DNA from: Oleiagrimonas sp. C23AA
Lineage (GTDB): Bacteria > Pseudomonadota > Gammaproteobacteria > Xanthomonadales > Rhodanobacteraceae
Direction of reading: 5' to 3'
Length of the DNA: 64,000 nucleotides
Assembly: GCF_011759385.1 (NCBI RefSeq)
Contig: NZ_JAARLY010000001.1
Span: forward strand, 248,001 to 312,000
The notes beneath the pieces are model-generated. The model ran no database searches and was not told where the DNA came from. It saw only the letters and a program-made list of their open reading frames with translations. This document shows positions 17,324 to 25,309 of the stretch, piece after piece. Positions within the stretch are counted from its first letter, which is position 1. Every line of letters starts with the position of its first letter. The position numbers and the translations under genes are program-made.

Positions 17324-19173
17324 GCCTTGTCGCTGGATTTACCCGAGGAGGCCGGTTTCTTGCTGGTGGCCTTTTTTGTGCTGGCCCGTTTGGCGGTGCT
17401 TGTAGCTTTGCCTTTGCTGGCCTTCGAGGTCGCCTTGGGAGCAGATCGCGACGGCGTACGCTTGCTGCTGGCCGGGCGCGAGGCCTTGGTGCTGCCGGCT
17501 TTGCCCATCGTCGCTGCGGCTGCACGTTTGCGCGTCGCCATTTTCTTGGCGGTGCTCTTTTTGGCCGGACTTTTCTTGGTGGCCCGGCGTGGGCGACGCG
17601 GCGGCGGCTCCAGACTGGCCGTCAGCGGCCGCCAGCTACGCCCGCCATCCATCGCCAGCAGGGTATCGGCCGAAGCCGGCCCGGCGCTGCCCGAGGCGTA
17701 GTTGGGAAAGCCATCGGTCGGCTGCTCGCTCCAGGCATCCAGCACTGGCTGGACGGCACGCCAGCCGGCTTCGACCATGGCCGCATCCTGGAATAGCGCA
17801 GCATCGCCGGTCATGCAGTCGTACAGCAGCGTCTCGTAGCCCACGCCATGCTCGGGCCGGAACCAGTCGCGATAGCGAAAATCCATGCGCACGGGCGACA
17901 GGTTCACTTCGGTGCCCGGACGTTTCACGTCAAAGTGCAGCGAAATGCCTTCGTTGGGCTGGATATGCAGCACCAGCCAGTTAGGACCGAAGGTATCCAC
18001 CGCCGTGCTGCGGAACGGTGCCAGCGGCGCCGATTTGAAGCGGATGGCAATTTCCGTGGTGCGCGCGCCCAGATGCTTGCCGGTGCGCAGATAGAACGGC
18101 ACGCCGGCCCAGCGCCAGGTATCGACGGCCAATTTAAGGGCGACGAAGGTTTCGGTATCCGAATCCGGCGCCACATTGGGTTCGTCGCGGTAGGCGTTGA
18201 CCAGCTCGCCCTTGACCGCGCCGTCGCGGTATTGGCCACGCACCGCATCGTGCGGCTTGGGCGGCCGGATCGCGGCGATGGTTTCGGCCTTGCGCTGGCG
18301 CAGTGCCTCGGGGCTGAACGAGGTCGGCGGCTCCATCGCCACCAGCGCCAGCAGCTGGAACAGATGATTGGGCACCATGTCGCGCAGCGCGCCGGTGTGC
18401 TCGTAGAACCGTCCGCGATCTTCCACGCCGACGGTTTCGGCGGCGGTAATCTGCACATGGTCGATGCGGTCACGGTTCCAGATCGGCTCGAACAGGCCGT
18501 TGGCAAAGCGGAACGAGAGGATGTTCTGCACCGTTTCCTTGCCCAGGAAATGGTCGATGCGGAAGATCTGGTCCTCGCGCAGCACGCGGCCGATCGATTC
18601 GTTCAGTGCCTTGGCCGAGGCCAGGTCATGGCCAAAGGGCTTTTCCACGACCACGCGGCGCCAGCCGGTCTTGTCCGACTCCTGCGCCATCCTGGCCTTG
18701 CCCAGCTGACGGATCACCGGCTCGAAGAAACCCGGCGCCGTGGCCAGGTAATACAGCACGTTGTCGCCGGCCTCGTGGTGCTCATCGAGCTTGGTCAGCA
18801 GCTCGCGCAGGCGCTTGTAGGTGGCCGGCTCGCTGAAATCGCCCTTCAGGTAGTGCGTGCGCGAGGTCAGCCAGTCGACCGCATCGGCGTCCAGCGGGTC
18901 GATTTCCATCTCGGTGTGCACCGCCTCGGTGAAGCGGTGCACGGCCTGTTTCATCATCCGACGCCAGCCGTTGTCGTCCATCTCCTTGATGTCGACGCCG
19001 ACCACGGCAAAGCTTTCCGGTAGCAGGCCGCGCCGCACCAGGTTGTACAGCGCAGGCGTGATCAGACGATGGGTCAGATCGCCCGCCGCGCCGAAAATCA
19101 CCATCAGGCACGGGCCGGAGGCTTTCGACTTGGACGGGCGCTCGCGTGTATCGGGTGCGGCGCGTTGGCTCAT
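17320..19173 (-). CDS. zwf: Glucose-6-phosphate 1-dehydrogenase with histone-like C-terminal tail
   Basis: 617 residues. The coenzyme motif G-A-A-G-D-L-T-H-R lies at 28-36 and the substrate/catalytic R-I-D-H-F-L-G-K-E at 205-213 (His208). It oxidises glucose 6-phosphate to 6-phosphogluconolactone with NADP+ (or NAD+). The catalytic part ends near residue 520, a normal length. A further 97 residues (17320-17613) are almost only Lys, Ala, Ser, Thr, Arg and Pro, resembling histone H1/AlgP-type tails. The tail is in frame with no stop or frameshift. The start overlaps the gnd stop by 4 bp. No pgl is in the cluster. Order of transcription is gnd, zwf, gntK. Confidence 0.95.
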   Translation of the reverse strand: MSQRAAPDTRERPSKSKASGPCLMVIFGAAGDLTHRLITPALYNLVRRGLLPESFAVVGVDIKEMDDNGWRRMMKQAVHRFTEAVHTEMEIDPLDADAVDWLTSRTHYLKGDFSEPATYKRLRELLTKLDEHHEAGDNVLYYLATAPGFFEPVIRQLGKARMAQESDKTGWRRVVVEKPFGHDLASAKALNESIGRVLREDQIFRIDHFLGKETVQNILSFRFANGLFEPIWNRDRIDHVQITAAETVGVEDRGRFYEHTGALRDMVPNHLFQLLALVAMEPPTSFSPEALRQRKAETIAAIRPPKPHDAVRGQYRDGAVKGELVNAYRDEPNVAPDSDTETFVALKLAVDTWRWAGVPFYLRTGKHLGARTTEIAIRFKSAPLAPFRSTAVDTFGPNWLVLHIQPNEGISLHFDVKRPGTEVNLSPVRMDFRYRDWFRPEHGVGYETLLYDCMTGDAALFQDAAMVEAGWRAVQPVLDAWSEQPTDGFPNYASGSAGPASADTLLAMDGGRSWRPLTASLEPPPRRPRRATKKSPAKKSTAKKMATRKRAAAATMGKAGSTKASRPASSKRTPSRSAPKATSKASKGKATSTAKRASTKKATSKKPASSGKSSDKA

Positions 19174-20150
19174 TTGCCCTTGCCCTCGACGTGACCGCCG
19201 AAGCCAAAGCGCATGGCCGAAAGCACGCGTTCGGCAAAGGTGTGCTCCTGACGCGAACGGAAGCGGGTGTAAAGCGCCGAGGTCAGCACGTTGGCCGGCA
19301 CGGCCTCTTCAATGGCCGCCTCGATGGTCCAGCGACCTTCACCCGAATCGTTGACGTAGCCGGAGAAGTCTTCCAGCGTCGGCGCCTTGGCCAGGGCCGA
19401 GGCGGTCAGGTCCAGCAGCCACGAGCTGACCACGCTGCCGCGACGCCACACTTCGGCCACGTCGGCCAGGTCCAGGCTGAAACGCTGATCCTCGGGCAGG
19501 GCTTCGGACTGCTTGTTGCGCAGGATGTCGAAGCCTTCGGCAAAGGCCTGCATCAGGCCGTATTCGATGCCGTTGTGGACCATCTTCACGAAGTGACCCG
19601 CGCCCGGGGGGCCGGCGTGCATGTAGCCCTGTTCGACGCGCGGATCGCGGTCTTCGCGGCCCGGGGTGCGCTCGATGTCGCCGATGCCCGGCGCCAGCGT
19701 GGCAAAAATCGGATCCAGGTGCTTCACCACCGATTCCTTGCCGCCGATCATCATGCAGTAGCCGCGCTCCAGGCCCCACACGCCGCCGGAGGTGCCGACG
19801 TCGACGTATTGCACGCCTTTTTCGGCCAGCTTCTTGGCGCGGCGGATGTCGTCCTTGTAGTAGGTATTGCCGCCATCGATGACGATGTCGTCCTTGTCCA
19901 GCAGCTCGCCCAGCTCGCCGATGGTGTTTTCGGTAATCTCACCGGCTGGCAGCATCACCCAGATGCCACGCGGCGATTCCAGCTTGGACACCATGTCCTT
20001 GAGCGAGTCGGCCGCGACAGCGCCCTCTTTGGCCAGCGTGGCGCGGGCCTCCTCGTTGGTGTCGAACACCACGCATTCGTGGTCGTTTCGCATCAGGCGG
20101 CGAGCAATGTTGCCACCCATGCGGCCCAGTCCAATCAGTCCGATTCGCAT
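19170..20150 (-). CDS. gnd: 6-phosphogluconate dehydrogenase, short (GndA/YqeC-type) form
   Basis: 326 residues, matching the short decarboxylating Gnd type rather than the roughly 470-residue E. coli form. The Rossmann motif G7-L-G-R-M-G12 opens the protein; D-G-G-N-T near 92, T-S-G-G-V-W-G near 119 and [13 protein letters not shown] (catalytic Lys and substrate loop) complete the set. It converts 6-phosphogluconate to ribulose 5-phosphate and CO2; family members of this size often prefer NAD+. First gene of the operon, ATG 20150 with a GGGAG about 11 bases upstream. The 173 bp to the divergent endonuclease V gene holds its promoter. Confidence 0.95.
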   Translation of the reverse strand: MRIGLIGLGRMGGNIARRLMRNDHECVVFDTNEEARATLAKEGAVAADSLKDMVSKLESPRGIWVMLPAGEITENTIGELGELLDKDDIVIDGGNTYYKDDIRRAKKLAEKGVQYVDVGTSGGVWGLERGYCMMIGGKESVVKHLDPIFATLAPGIGDIERTPGREDRDPRVEQGYMHAGPPGAGHFVKMVHNGIEYGLMQAFAEGFDILRNKQSEALPEDQRFSLDLADVAEVWRRGSVVSSWLLDLTASALAKAPTLEDFSGYVNDSGEGRWTIEAAIEEAVPANVLTSALYTRFRSRQEHTFAERVLSAMRFGFGGHVEGKGK

Positions 20151-20323
20151 CCTTAATTTCGCTCCCTTTTAAGCAAGATTCGATAAGGTCGGGACGCGTC
20201 GCCACGCGGCGCGATAGGCCCAACAATACGCCGATTGGCTTTAACCGTGGGTGATCCGACGGTGATTCAAGGCCTTGCGTGCGTATGGCGGCGTGTGATT
20301 TGTCTGACAAGAGGTGCGCGGCC

Positions 20324-21028
20324 ATGTTCCAGCTGGACATCGATGAAGCCAGTTTTGCCTGGCACGGCGATGCCGCCGAGGCGCGGCAACGCCAGAAAGC
20401 ACTGGCCGAGCGCGTGCGCCTTGGCGATGACTTTGGCCCGGTTAACTGCGTGGCCGGTGTCGACGTCGGTTTCGAGGAGGGCGGTGCGGTGACACGCGCG
20501 GCGGCGGTGCTGCTCAAGGCGGACACGAGGCAATTGATCGGCCAGGCCTTGGTGCGCCAGCCGACGGTAATGCCCTACGTGCCGGGCCTGCTGTCTTTCC
20601 GTGAGCTGCCGGCGCTGATTGCGGCGTTGCAGCAGCTGGATCAGCGGCCGGATCTGGTGTTCGTCGACGGTCACGGCATCGCCCATCCACGGCGTCTGGG
20701 GATTGCCGCGCATCTGGGCGTAGCCACCGACCTTGCCACCATTGGCGTGGCCAAGAAGGTGCTGTGTGGCAGGCACGAAGCATTGGCCGAGATGCGTGGC
20801 GCGCAGGTACCGTTGCTCCACCGCGGCGAGCGCATCGGTACGGTGTTACGCAGCAAACACCGGGTGCGGCCGCTGATCGTGTCGCCCGGGCATCGGCTCA
20901 GTCATGACACTGCGGTGGCCCAGGTGCTGGCCTTCGACGGCGGCTATCGGTTACCGGAGCCGACGCGCTTGGCCGACCGCTTGGCCTCGCGGCGTGGCCC
21001 GTTGCCGGACAGCGGCTCCAGCCGATAG
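20324..21028 (+). CDS. nfi: Endonuclease V
   Basis: 234 residues from ATG 20324 (GAGG nine bases upstream); an in-frame ATG at 20279 has no ribosome site. Family signatures are clear: A-G-V-D-V-G-F with metal ligand Asp47, P-Y-V-P-G-L-L-S-F-R-E at 84-94 with the wedge Tyr85, and V-D-G-H-G-I-A-H-P-R with Asp115. It nicks DNA (or RNA) one nucleotide 3' of deoxyinosine, initiating repair of deaminated adenine. Its 3' end overlaps the reading frame of the broken Fur-like gene on the other strand. Confidence 0.93.
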   Translation: MFQLDIDEASFAWHGDAAEARQRQKALAERVRLGDDFGPVNCVAGVDVGFEEGGAVTRAAAVLLKADTRQLIGQALVRQPTVMPYVPGLLSFRELPALIAALQQLDQRPDLVFVDGHGIAHPRRLGIAAHLGVATDLATIGVAKKVLCGRHEALAEMRGAQVPLLHRGERIGTVLRSKHRVRPLIVSPGHRLSHDTAVAQVLAFDGGYRLPEPTRLADRLASRRGPLPDSGSSR

Positions 21029-21384
21029 CCCAGCCGAGCGGCGAGGACTTGCAGCGCGCTCACGGCGCCAGCCAGATCCGCGTGCGGCGGCGTACCGGTT
21101 TGATCGGCCAGACGCCACTGGCAGCGGCCGTGGGGCGAACGCTACACCATGGCCAGTTGGTGCTGTTCCAGCAGGCGCAGAAAGCGATAGGTGCTGCCCA
21201 GGCTGGTCGCCGGGTGATGCCGGCGCGCGGCCTGCATCAGCGTCACTGCATCGCAGGCATGTGCCTGCTCGACCAGGCCGCGTATCAGCGCCCGCCGCGA
21301 GCGGGTCAGAGAAACGGCCAGAGCCTGCAGGGCATCGAGCAGGCTCTGTTGCTTGTCGGCGTACGCCTGGTCAGTCACGATCAC
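20944..21384 (-). pseudogene. Fur-like winged-helix protein interrupted by an in-frame TAG
   Basis: The intact part is 80 residues (21142-21384). L-T-R-S-R-R-A-L-I-R-G-L, then T-L-M-Q-A and S-L-G-S-T-Y-R-F-L-R-L-L-E-Q align by eye with the Fur-family DNA-binding helix (the A-T-V-Y-R-x-L motif). TAG at 21142-21144 stops it. Beyond it the same frame continues for about 65 sense codons with strong GC3 bias (R-S-P-H-G-R-C-Q-W-R-L-A-D, then H-A-D-L-A-G-A-V), which looks like the Fur dimerisation half but without its His/Cys metal ligands, to TAG 20944. The tail past about 21028 runs into nfi, so the original end is uncertain. The start overlaps the padR stop by 14 bp. A short functional DNA-binding protein is possible. 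Confidence 0.55.
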
Positions 21385-22033
21385 CCAGAATTTCCTGCGT
21401 GGCGCGTTCCAGAATGGCGCAGATGCGTTCGGCTTCCTCGCTGCTGCCGCGCGCGCCGTGCAGGATCACCGCGTGCTTGAGGTCGTGCATGGCCCGGCGC
21501 AGCGCCTGCGGGGTGGCTTCACGCTTCATGTGACGCGCGGCCATTTCCAGGCGCGACATCACCGCTTCCACGGCCTCGCGGTTTTCTTCCAGGAAATCGC
21601 GCCCGGCGTCGGTGATGGCGTAGCACTTGCGGCCGCCTTCGCCGGCCTCGACGCTGGCCTGGCCCATTTCCTCGAGCAGGGTCAGGGTGGGGTAGACCGC
21701 GCCGGGGCTGGGCGCGTAGCGGCCTTCGAACATGTCTTCGATGATGCGGATCAGTTCGTAACCGTGGCGCGGCTTTTGCGCAATCAGGCTGAGCAGCACC
21801 AGTTTCAGGTCGCCGTGGCCGAAGATGCGGCCACCGCCAAAACGGCCGCCGCCGCGACGCCCGCCCTGGCCCTCGAAGTCGTTGTCCATGCCGCCGAAGC
21901 GTCCAAAGCCGCCGCGGCGGCCGTGACGCATAGCTTCGCGCATCTCGTGCATGCGCTCATGCATGTGGGCGTGCAGGCGGCGATGGTGGTGGGAAAAGTG
22001 CTCGTTGTCGGAAAAAAAGTCACGGAATCGCAT
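21371..22033 (-). CDS. PadR-family transcriptional regulator with His/Gly-rich N-terminus
   Basis: 220 residues. Residues 1-73 are rich in His, Arg and Gly (H-H-H-R-R-L-H-A-H-M-H near 15-25), then a PadR winged helix: L-K-L-V-L-L-S-L-I, H-G-Y-E-L-I-R-I-I-E, S-P-G-A-V-Y-P-T-L-T-L-L-E-E-M-G and K-C-Y-x-I-T-x-A-G. The His-rich start plus PadR domain is the layout of E. coli YqjI, a nickel/iron-responsive repressor. Metal sensing is inferred. ATG 22033 has AAGGA upstream. Repeated AT-rich dyads sit right before the gene, suggesting autoregulation. The Fur-like fragment overlaps its stop. Confidence 0.85.
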   Translation of the reverse strand: MRFRDFFSDNEHFSHHHRRLHAHMHERMHEMREAMRHGRRGGFGRFGGMDNDFEGQGGRRGGGRFGGGRIFGHGDLKLVLLSLIAQKPRHGYELIRIIEDMFEGRYAPSPGAVYPTLTLLEEMGQASVEAGEGGRKCYAITDAGRDFLEENREAVEAVMSRLEMAARHMKREATPQALRRAMHDLKHAVILHGARGSSEEAERICAILERATQEILGDRD

Positions 22034-22045
22034 GGCAGGTCCTTT

Positions 22046-22096
22046 TAAAGATATATCGTAAGAAGCGATCTAAAGATATATCGCAAGATATGTCGT
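22046..22096 (-). promoter_or_regulatory. Repeated AT-rich operator-like elements upstream of padR
   Basis: TAAAGATATATCG followed by one variable base and AAG occurs at 22046-22062 and again at 22071-22087, 25 bp apart, with a third weaker GATATGTCGT at 22087-22096. The core GATATATC is itself palindromic. Such AT-rich dyads stand out against the GC-rich background and lie between the padR ribosome site and its likely -35 region, the usual place of PadR autoregulatory operators. Confidence 0.55.
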
Positions 22097-22132
22097 GACA
22101 AGCCCTGTCTGCACTCCGGTGCGTCTTTGCGC

Positions 22133-23101
22133 TTACTCGCTGAGGTTCTTGGCTTCGGCGGTGGCCAGCATCTCCGGCGCCGGCTTCTTCACCCGCACCA
22201 GATAGGGATGGGCGAATACGGCGGCCAGCACGATCACCACGCCGAGGTAGAACTGCATATCCAACTGACGCTGTTCGCCCAGAAGCGGCATGGCCAGCAC
22301 GATGGCGTAGACCGGCTCCAGGTTGGTGGTCATCTGCACCACGAAGGCGCTCAGGTGCCTGAGCGCGTCCAGTGCCAGCGCAAATGGCAGCAGCGTGCAC
22401 AGCAGCGACAGGATCAGCAGCAGCACGGTGTCGTGCAGGTCGGGCAGGGGAAACAGCGCGCCGGCGTGCGGCATGAAGGGCGCCAGCAGGGTGAGAAAGG
22501 CAGTGCCGGCCCCCAGCTCGATGCAGGTCACGGTCAGCGCATCGCCGCGCCCGACCATGCGTTTGTTGAGCGCGCCGAACAAGGCCACGAACAGCGCAGA
22601 GACCACGCCGACCAGCAGGCCCAGATGCATGTCATCGGGCACGCCGCCAACGATCAGCGCGACACCGGGAACCACGCCGACGCCGATCAGCAGTTCGCGA
22701 CGGTTGAAACGGCTACCGGTGAACAGTGGTTCGACAAAGGCCAAAAATACCGGCGCGATGGCGATGCAGATGGCGCCGACCGAGGCGTTGGCCAGCTTGA
22801 TGGCGCCGTAAAAACTCAGCCAGTGCAGCGACACCAGCACCCCGATGCCGGCATAGGCGCCGATGGTGCGCCAGGACATGGCCCCAAGACCGCGCCACAC
22901 GCGCGGGAAGCCCAGTAGCGCCACGGTGACGATCAGCATGCGCCACCACACCAGATCCAGCGCGTGCAGCGTGATGGCCTTGCCGAGGATGGCGGTCACG
23001 CCCCACAGCAACACACAGAAATGGATCTGGAATTGGGCCTTGCCCTGGGTCGAGAGAGGCACCTGCACACGCCTTTGAGCTGGGGAATGGGTGTGCAGCA
23101 T
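22133..23101 (-). CDS. EamA/DMT-superfamily transporter
   Basis: 322 residues with ten hydrophobic segments in two EamA repeats of five (about 28-160 and 172-305). The first repeat starts with C-V-L-L-W-G-V-T-A-I-L-G-K, typical of EamA domains, and the second ends E-P-V-Y-A-I-V-L-A, matching the conserved E-P motif. It is an inner-membrane permease, probably an exporter of metabolites or amino acids; the substrate cannot be predicted. Transcribed away from padR on the same strand after a 99-bp gap that contains the padR operator region on its far side. Confidence 0.88.
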   Translation of the reverse strand: MLHTHSPAQRRVQVPLSTQGKAQFQIHFCVLLWGVTAILGKAITLHALDLVWWRMLIVTVALLGFPRVWRGLGAMSWRTIGAYAGIGVLVSLHWLSFYGAIKLANASVGAICIAIAPVFLAFVEPLFTGSRFNRRELLIGVGVVPGVALIVGGVPDDMHLGLLVGVVSALFVALFGALNKRMVGRGDALTVTCIELGAGTAFLTLLAPFMPHAGALFPLPDLHDTVLLLILSLLCTLLPFALALDALRHLSAFVVQMTTNLEPVYAIVLAMPLLGEQRQLDMQFYLGVVIVLAAVFAHPYLVRVKKPAPEMLATAEAKNLSE

Positions 23102-23166
23102 GCCGCCTTTGGCACGGGCAGGAAAGACCCGCCCGTGACACAGTCTGGAGCGGTGTCGGTGACGCC

Positions 23167-24111
23167 CTAGCCGAAGGTGAAGGTGAACGCCTTGAAGCCC
23201 GAGCCGACCACACGGATGGTGACCACGTGGTCCTCGTAGCTGTTGCTGTCAAACAAGGTGTACAGCTGGCTGTCACGCACGGTGACATTGGGCTGCGGCT
23301 TGCCGTCGACGGTGATTTTCAGCGTGACCGGATGCTCGGCGCTGGCCACCATGTGCAGCTTGCCGGACTTGAAGTGCAGGTGGATCTGGCCCTTGTCGCC
23401 CACCAATTGCGCGTATTGGCCGGTCATCTTCCAGCGTCCGGTCAGCGCAAACTGGTTCAGGCCGATGGTGTCGGGCGTGGTGTACATGCGCGCACCGGCC
23501 GAAGGGCGCTGCGGCGGCGCCATGTATTCCTCGCGGTCCAGGCCAAAGTACATCTCCGGTGAGCCAATGCCGGACAAATCGGCCGCGTGCTCGTCCATCT
23601 GCGCGCTACCCATGCCCAGTGCCTTGCGGATAGCGTTTTCGGTCTGCTCGTAGTTGCCTTCGCCAAAGTGCGATTCGATGACCTTGCCCTGTTTGTCGAT
23701 CAGGTACTCGGCTGGCCAGTAATGGTTGTTCCAGGCGCGCCAGGTGCGCATGTCACTGTCCATCGCCACCGGCCAGGTGATGCCGTATTTGTTCACCGCG
23801 CGCTTGACGTTGGCGTAGTTTTTCTCGAAATCGAACTCCGGCGAATGCACGCCGACAATCTCCAGCCCCTTGTCGTGATACTTGGCGTACCAGGACTTCA
23901 GGTGCGGCAGCGTACGCAGGCAGTTGATGCACGAGTAGGTCCAGAAATCGACCAGCACCACCTTGCCGCGCAGCTGTTTCATGGTCAGCGGCGGGCTGTT
24001 GATCCAGTGGCTGATGCCGGCAAACTCCGGCGCCTGGCTTGGCGTGGCGCCGGCACAGGCGGTGACGACAAGCGCCAGCGTGGCCAGCAGAATGCGCAGT
24101 TGACGGGGCAT
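23167..24111 (-). CDS. Exported thioredoxin-like protein with DipZ-type C-terminal domain
   Basis: 314 residues. A signal sequence ends in V-V-T-A-C19, which could be a lipobox. A redoxin domain carries F-W-T-Y-S-C61-I-N-C64, the CxxC active site found in DipZ/TlpA-like proteins, with W-P-V-A-M-D and W-P-A-E-Y-L-I-D further on. The last 130 residues form a beta-sandwich like the C-terminal domain of mycobacterial DipZ. It probably handles thiol redox in the periplasm. The DsbD-like membrane part of DipZ is missing, so electron input must come from elsewhere. The cyclophilin gene lies upstream on the same strand with a 129-bp gap. Confidence 0.82.
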   Translation of the reverse strand: MPRQLRILLATLALVVTACAGATPSQAPEFAGISHWINSPPLTMKQLRGKVVLVDFWTYSCINCLRTLPHLKSWYAKYHDKGLEIVGVHSPEFDFEKNYANVKRAVNKYGITWPVAMDSDMRTWRAWNNHYWPAEYLIDKQGKVIESHFGEGNYEQTENAIRKALGMGSAQMDEHAADLSGIGSPEMYFGLDREEYMAPPQRPSAGARMYTTPDTIGLNQFALTGRWKMTGQYAQLVGDKGQIHLHFKSGKLHMVASAEHPVTLKITVDGKPQPNVTVRDSQLYTLFDSNSYEDHVVTIRVVGSGFKAFTFTFG

Positions 24112-24240
24112 GGGCTTCTCCTACGGATGAGGGCCGAAACACGGCGTTCAATCGGTAAGACCGGCACCGCGCGTGTTTCATTACAACCGGTGACCGAGGT
24201 GGCACCGCGGTCACCGGCCAAGGATCACGCCGACCGGGTG

Positions 24241-25161
24241 TCAGGTGTGCGAGTGGGATTTGCTTGGAGCGGCGCGCACGGGAATATCCATGTCGCACAC
24301 ACCGACGGTACCCGAGGACACCGTATAGAACGCATCATGGCGATGGCGCTTGGCATTGAGCAGCCGCTGGAAGGTGGCGCTGTCGGTCTTGAGCACTTCC
24401 AGCGGCGTGCGCTGGCTGGCCGGCAGGTTGGCCGCCAGCACCATGCGCTTGATCGGTGTGCGCTTGGCGGTGTCGGTGTAGAAACCCATCGACCCCGGTC
24501 CGCGCGGCAACGAGGACAGGTACTGCATGCCCTGGACCACGCGTCCGACCACGGCCAGGTTGCGATCGATGCGCCGTGCTGCGCCGATCACTGCATACAG
24601 CGTGTTGGCGTTGCCGCTGTCACGCGCCACATCGCGTGCCACGCCGACGGTGCCGTAGCAATGCGCAATCCACGCGGTGTGCTTGGCCGGATCACGGCCG
24701 ATGGGAAAATCACCGGAGAAGCCGGCTTCCGGCGCATATACATCACGCTTGAGTTTGACGAAGGGCAGTGAGGCGTCGACATGGCGCACAAATTCCGGCG
24801 GCAGGGTTTTCTTCGCTGTACCCATGGACTTGGCCTTGGCCGGCGTGTCGCTGTCCGGATCACCCCACTGGCTAACGAAATTGTCCTGCACGCGATACAC
24901 GCTGGTGCCGTCGAAATAGTGCTGGGCCATCAGCGTTTTCAGGTTGGCCACGTGCGCTGGCGACCAGGTGGGCGCCAGCTCGATCACCACGCGACCGGCC
25001 GGCAGGTCCAGGTAGGCTGTGCGTTCGGGCGAAAGGCGGTGCCATTCCGAGGGCTTGGAGGCCTTGAGAATCTGTTCGCTGCTGGGCGTGTCCTTGGCCA
25101 GCGCCGGCGCCGCGGCCAGCAGGGCGAGGGTCAGACCAAAGACGGTGCGTGGTGCGCGCAT
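24241..25161 (-). CDS. Periplasmic cyclophilin-type peptidyl-prolyl isomerase
   Basis: 306 residues with a signal peptide ending A-L-A near residue 22. The cyclophilin core is seen in V-V-I-E-L-A-P-T-W-S-P-A-H-V-A-N, Y-F-D-G-T-S-V-Y-R-V-Q-D-N-F-V-S-Q-W-G-D-P, and L-Y-A-V-I-G and V-V-G-R-V-V-Q-G-M. The Q-G-G-D of canonical enzymes is Q-W-G-D here, as in several xanthomonad PpiA-like paralogs. It would catalyse cis-trans proline isomerisation during envelope protein folding. The C-terminus is His/Ser rich. It lies downstream of the receptor gene but is separated from it by a terminator. Confidence 0.85.
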   Translation of the reverse strand: MRAPRTVFGLTLALLAAAPALAKDTPSSEQILKASKPSEWHRLSPERTAYLDLPAGRVVIELAPTWSPAHVANLKTLMAQHYFDGTSVYRVQDNFVSQWGDPDSDTPAKAKSMGTAKKTLPPEFVRHVDASLPFVKLKRDVYAPEAGFSGDFPIGRDPAKHTAWIAHCYGTVGVARDVARDSGNANTLYAVIGAARRIDRNLAVVGRVVQGMQYLSSLPRGPGSMGFYTDTAKRTPIKRMVLAANLPASQRTPLEVLKTDSATFQRLLNAKRHRHDAFYTVSSGTVGVCDMDIPVRAAPSKSHSHT

Positions 25162-25226
25162 GGAGGGTCGCTCGTGATGGAAAGTCCCGACGTTAGCAAA
25201 TCTTCGCCACAGGCGGCGCCGCGCAC

Positions 25227-25261
25227 AAAAAAAGGGCGCCCCCGAAACCTAGCAGGCGCCC
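25227..25261 (-). terminator. Rho-independent terminator of the TonB-dependent receptor gene
   Basis: On the minus strand GGGCGCC (25261-25255) pairs with GGCGCCC (25240-25234) and is followed at once by seven T (25233-25227). It lies 50 bp past the receptor stop and ahead of the cyclophilin start at 25161. Confidence 0.8.
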
Positions 25262-25274
25262 AAAAAGGAAAGTG

Positions 25275-25300
25275 GCCGGACCGGTCATGGCCGGTCCGGC
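25275..25300 (-). repeat. 10-bp inverted repeat directly after the receptor stop codon
   Basis: GCCGGACCGG (25275-25284) and CCGGTCCGGC (25291-25300) flank six bases. It lies between the receptor stop and the U-run terminator, so it may be a 3' mRNA stabilising hairpin or the first half of a tandem terminator. Confidence 0.5.
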
Positions 25301-25309
25301 ATCTGGGGA

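Noticed and set aside
17320-17583. Separate histone-like gene at the end of zwf
   Set aside because: The Lys/Ala sequence is continuous with zwf, with no stop, start codon plus ribosome site, or frame change.
24136-24217. Two inverted repeats between the thioredoxin-like and cyclophilin genes
   Set aside because: Stems of 8-9 bp with large loops and no U-run; too weak to call as terminator or operator.
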